Notes under the pieces: model-generated | Told to the model about the DNA's origin: nothing | Databases searched by the model: none | The model's input: only the letters and a program-made list of their open reading frames with translations | Translations under genes and position numbers: made by a program | Assembly (NCBI GenBank): GCA_019314425.1 | Contig: JAFCZI010000072.1 | Coordinates: forward strand, 1 to 15,485 | Source of the DNA: Deltaproteobacteria bacterium | GTDB taxonomy: Bacteria; Desulfobacterota; DSM-4660; Desulfatiglandales; Desulfatiglandaceae | Direction of reading: 5' to 3' | DNA length: 15,485 nt | Shown here: positions 14,769 through 15,485 of the stretch, one piece after another | How positions within the stretch are numbered: the first letter of the stretch is position 1 | Layout: every line of letters begins with the position of its first letter

Positions 14769-14844
14769 TGGTGGAGATGAGGGGATTCGAACCCCTGGCC
14801 TGTACGTTGCGAACGTACCGCTCTCCCAACTGAGCTACACCCCC
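14769..14844 (-). tRNA. tRNA-Ala (CGC)
   Basis: The 76-base gene folds cleanly. The acceptor stem GGGGGTG/CATCTCC contains the G3:U70 wobble pair that is the identity mark of alanine tRNAs. The anticodon stem GTACG/CGTAC carries loop TTCGCAA, giving anticodon CGC (plus 14809-14811) for codon GCG. The T arm reads AGGGG-TTCGAAT-CCCCT, and CCA is encoded. It is followed on the same strand by hisB. Confidence 0.96.
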
Positions 14845-14912
14845 ACGTGAAAAGGAAAAAAGCTACCTGTCTTGTTCGGTGGATCTACGCCGGATTCGCC
14901 ATAGAATCCCGT

Positions 14913-14940
14913 ATTATAAACACCTGGAGCAGAAAATCAA
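14913..14940 (-). promoter_or_regulatory. promoter of tRNA-Ala and the hisB-lipoprotein-hisA unit
   Basis: The minus strand has a perfect TATAAT (plus 14913-14918), with TTGATT (plus 14935-14940) 16 bases upstream. Transcription would start near 14906, about 60 bases before the tRNA. It is the best -10 box in the window, as expected for a stable-RNA promoter. Confidence 0.6.
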
Positions 14941-14969
14941 TATTTTTTTCGCGTTTTCGTTTAATTCAT

Positions 14970-14997
14970 TTGACATCCGTTACGGTTATGATAAAAA
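14970..14997 (+). promoter_or_regulatory. promoter of tRNA-Arg
   Basis: A perfect TTGACA (14970-14975) is followed by 16 bases and TAAAAA (14992-14997). Transcription would start a few bases before the tRNA at 15010. It is divergent from the tRNA-Ala promoter, and the two -35 boxes lie about 30 bases apart. Confidence 0.5.
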
Positions 14998-15009
14998 AGA
15001 GGCGCTATT

Positions 15010-15086
15010 GCCCCCGTAGCTCAGGTGGATAGAGCACCAGATTCCTAATCTGGGTGTCGTGCGTTCGAGTCGCGCCGGGGGCACCA
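15010..15086 (+). tRNA. tRNA-Arg (CCU)
   Basis: The 77-base gene has acceptor stem GCCCCCG/CGGGGGC, D stem GCTC/GAGC, anticodon stem CCAGA/TCTGG with loop TTCCTAA (anticodon CCT at 15044-15046, codon AGG), T stem GTGCG/CGCGC with one G-T pair, and encoded CCA. Such minor arginine tRNA genes are frequent integration targets. No integrase is visible in the window, though it ends about 400 bases further on. Confidence 0.96.
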
Positions 15087-15103
15087 GTGATAACAATCGG
15101 TTA

Positions 15104-15132
15104 GGGCGTTTTGTCCAAAGCGCTCTTTTCGT
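15104..15132 (+). terminator. Rho-independent terminator of tRNA-Arg
   Basis: GGGCGTTTT (15104-15112) pairs with AAAGCGCTC (15117-15125) in a 9-bp stem with two G-U pairs and a GTCC loop, followed by TTTTCGTTT. It begins 18 bases after the tRNA. Confidence 0.65.
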
Positions 15133-15485
15133 TTAGAGCTTGGATTTACCACCTATTTACCACTTTTTTTGATTTTAATAACGATATTCACCCACAAACA
15201 AAAAACCGGCCATCTCTGAAACCGGCCTGATTTGGCCCATGTTGTCGTATGCCCTGCCAACCTAGCGCCTCACCTCGTCCCTTTGGTGAGGTCTGTTCCT
15301 GGAAACTACCCTGTTAATTTAGCAAACTAAAGTTCCGAAAGGAGCTGTAGGCAAGGGGCTAATTGACATAATGGTTATATTTTTGGCCGGGGCAAATCCC
15401 GGATATTAAAGTTGATGGTCTCGTAAAAAGTCACGAATTTTTCTATGGATGGCGTTGTAAAAGGTTCTATATACAAGGCGTAGTG
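15133..15485. other. gene-free, structured right end
   Basis: No ORF with protein character was found. Visible items are a direct repeat ATTTACCAC (15144-15152 and 15155-15163, 11-base period) before a T7 run, a repeated AAACCGGCC near 15203 and 15219, and a hairpin CCTCACC/GGTGAGG near 15268-15291. A structured stretch at 15300-15351 follows, then the dispersed repeat at 15414-15432. The area may be part of a mobile element or hold an unannotated RNA. Confidence 0.5.
15414..15432 (+). repeat. dispersed repeat, copy 2
   Basis: GATGGTCTCGTAAAAAGTC differs from the copy at 12629-12647 (minus) at one base. It is followed by GGCGTTGTAAAAGG near 15451. The copies lie in non-coding DNA outside any visible insertion sequence. 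Confidence 0.5.

Noticed and set aside
14626..14850. Plus-strand ORF ending GDEGIRTPGLYVANVPLSQL
   Set aside because: This is the well-known false protein made by translating the reverse of a tRNA gene.
15190..15235. AAACCGGCC repeat pair as a terminator
   Set aside because: The two GGCC units are direct repeats with at most 4 bp of self-pairing; too weak to call, despite a T-run on the minus strand.
1..15485. CRISPR array or complete insertion sequence
   Set aside because: No regularly spaced repeats of CRISPR size and no transposase frame on either strand were seen.

Overview
The window looks like chromosomal DNA from a sulfate-reducing or related Desulfobacterota (former Deltaproteobacteria) species. 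The grounds are a UGA-decoding selD beside yedF, the deltaproteobacterial gene pairings (nif3 + C4 zinc-ribbon gene + rnpB; yqeY/dnaG/rpoD; hisB/lipoprotein/hisA), and dispersed short palindromes. The species cannot be named from sequence alone. Most of the window is ordinary housekeeping DNA. I do not see a large undescribed defence or biosynthetic system.

Layout. 1-1168: accessory, gene-poor DNA with a broken response-regulator receiver fragment (minus), a small coiled-coil/membrane protein with a good sigma70 promoter (minus), and about 460 bases of non-coding DNA rich in palindromes. 1169-5003 (plus): a probable operon of selD, yedF, yajD, a class I fumarase-type beta subunit and a membrane-anchored protein of unknown function. 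SelD is a selenoprotein: UGA at 1220-1222 is read as selenocysteine, so a simple ORF search loses its first 33 residues. 5004-5326: non-coding, with REP-like hairpins and a possible decayed gene end. 5327-8038 (minus): nif3, a C4 zinc-ribbon/coiled-coil gene, the RNase P RNA with an unusually long P1 closing helix, yggT and a DUF167/YggU gene. 8191-8266: a CAU-anticodon tRNA (minus). 8404-12581 (minus): the macromolecular-synthesis cluster yqeY, a candidate small ORF, dnaG and rpoD. yqeY appears frameshifted at an A8 run near its start. 12649-14844 (minus): tRNA-Ala(CGC), hisB, a lipoprotein gene and hisA, behind a consensus-like promoter. 15010-15086: tRNA-Arg(CCU) (plus) with its own promoter and terminator, followed by about 350 bases of structured, gene-free DNA.

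How the genes work together. SelD makes selenophosphate and YedF belongs to a family tied to selenium handling, so the left operon carries selenium metabolism with less clearly related passengers. The rpoD/dnaG cluster couples the principal sigma factor to the replication primase. HisB and HisA catalyse two steps of histidine synthesis; the other his genes are outside the window.

Points most worth a second look: the Sec-containing SelD start, the yqeY frameshift, the 44-codon ORF whose stop overlaps the dnaG start as ATGA, the extended RNase P P1 helix, a GTAG-type REP family, and a 19-base element found both at 12629-12647 and at 15414-15432.
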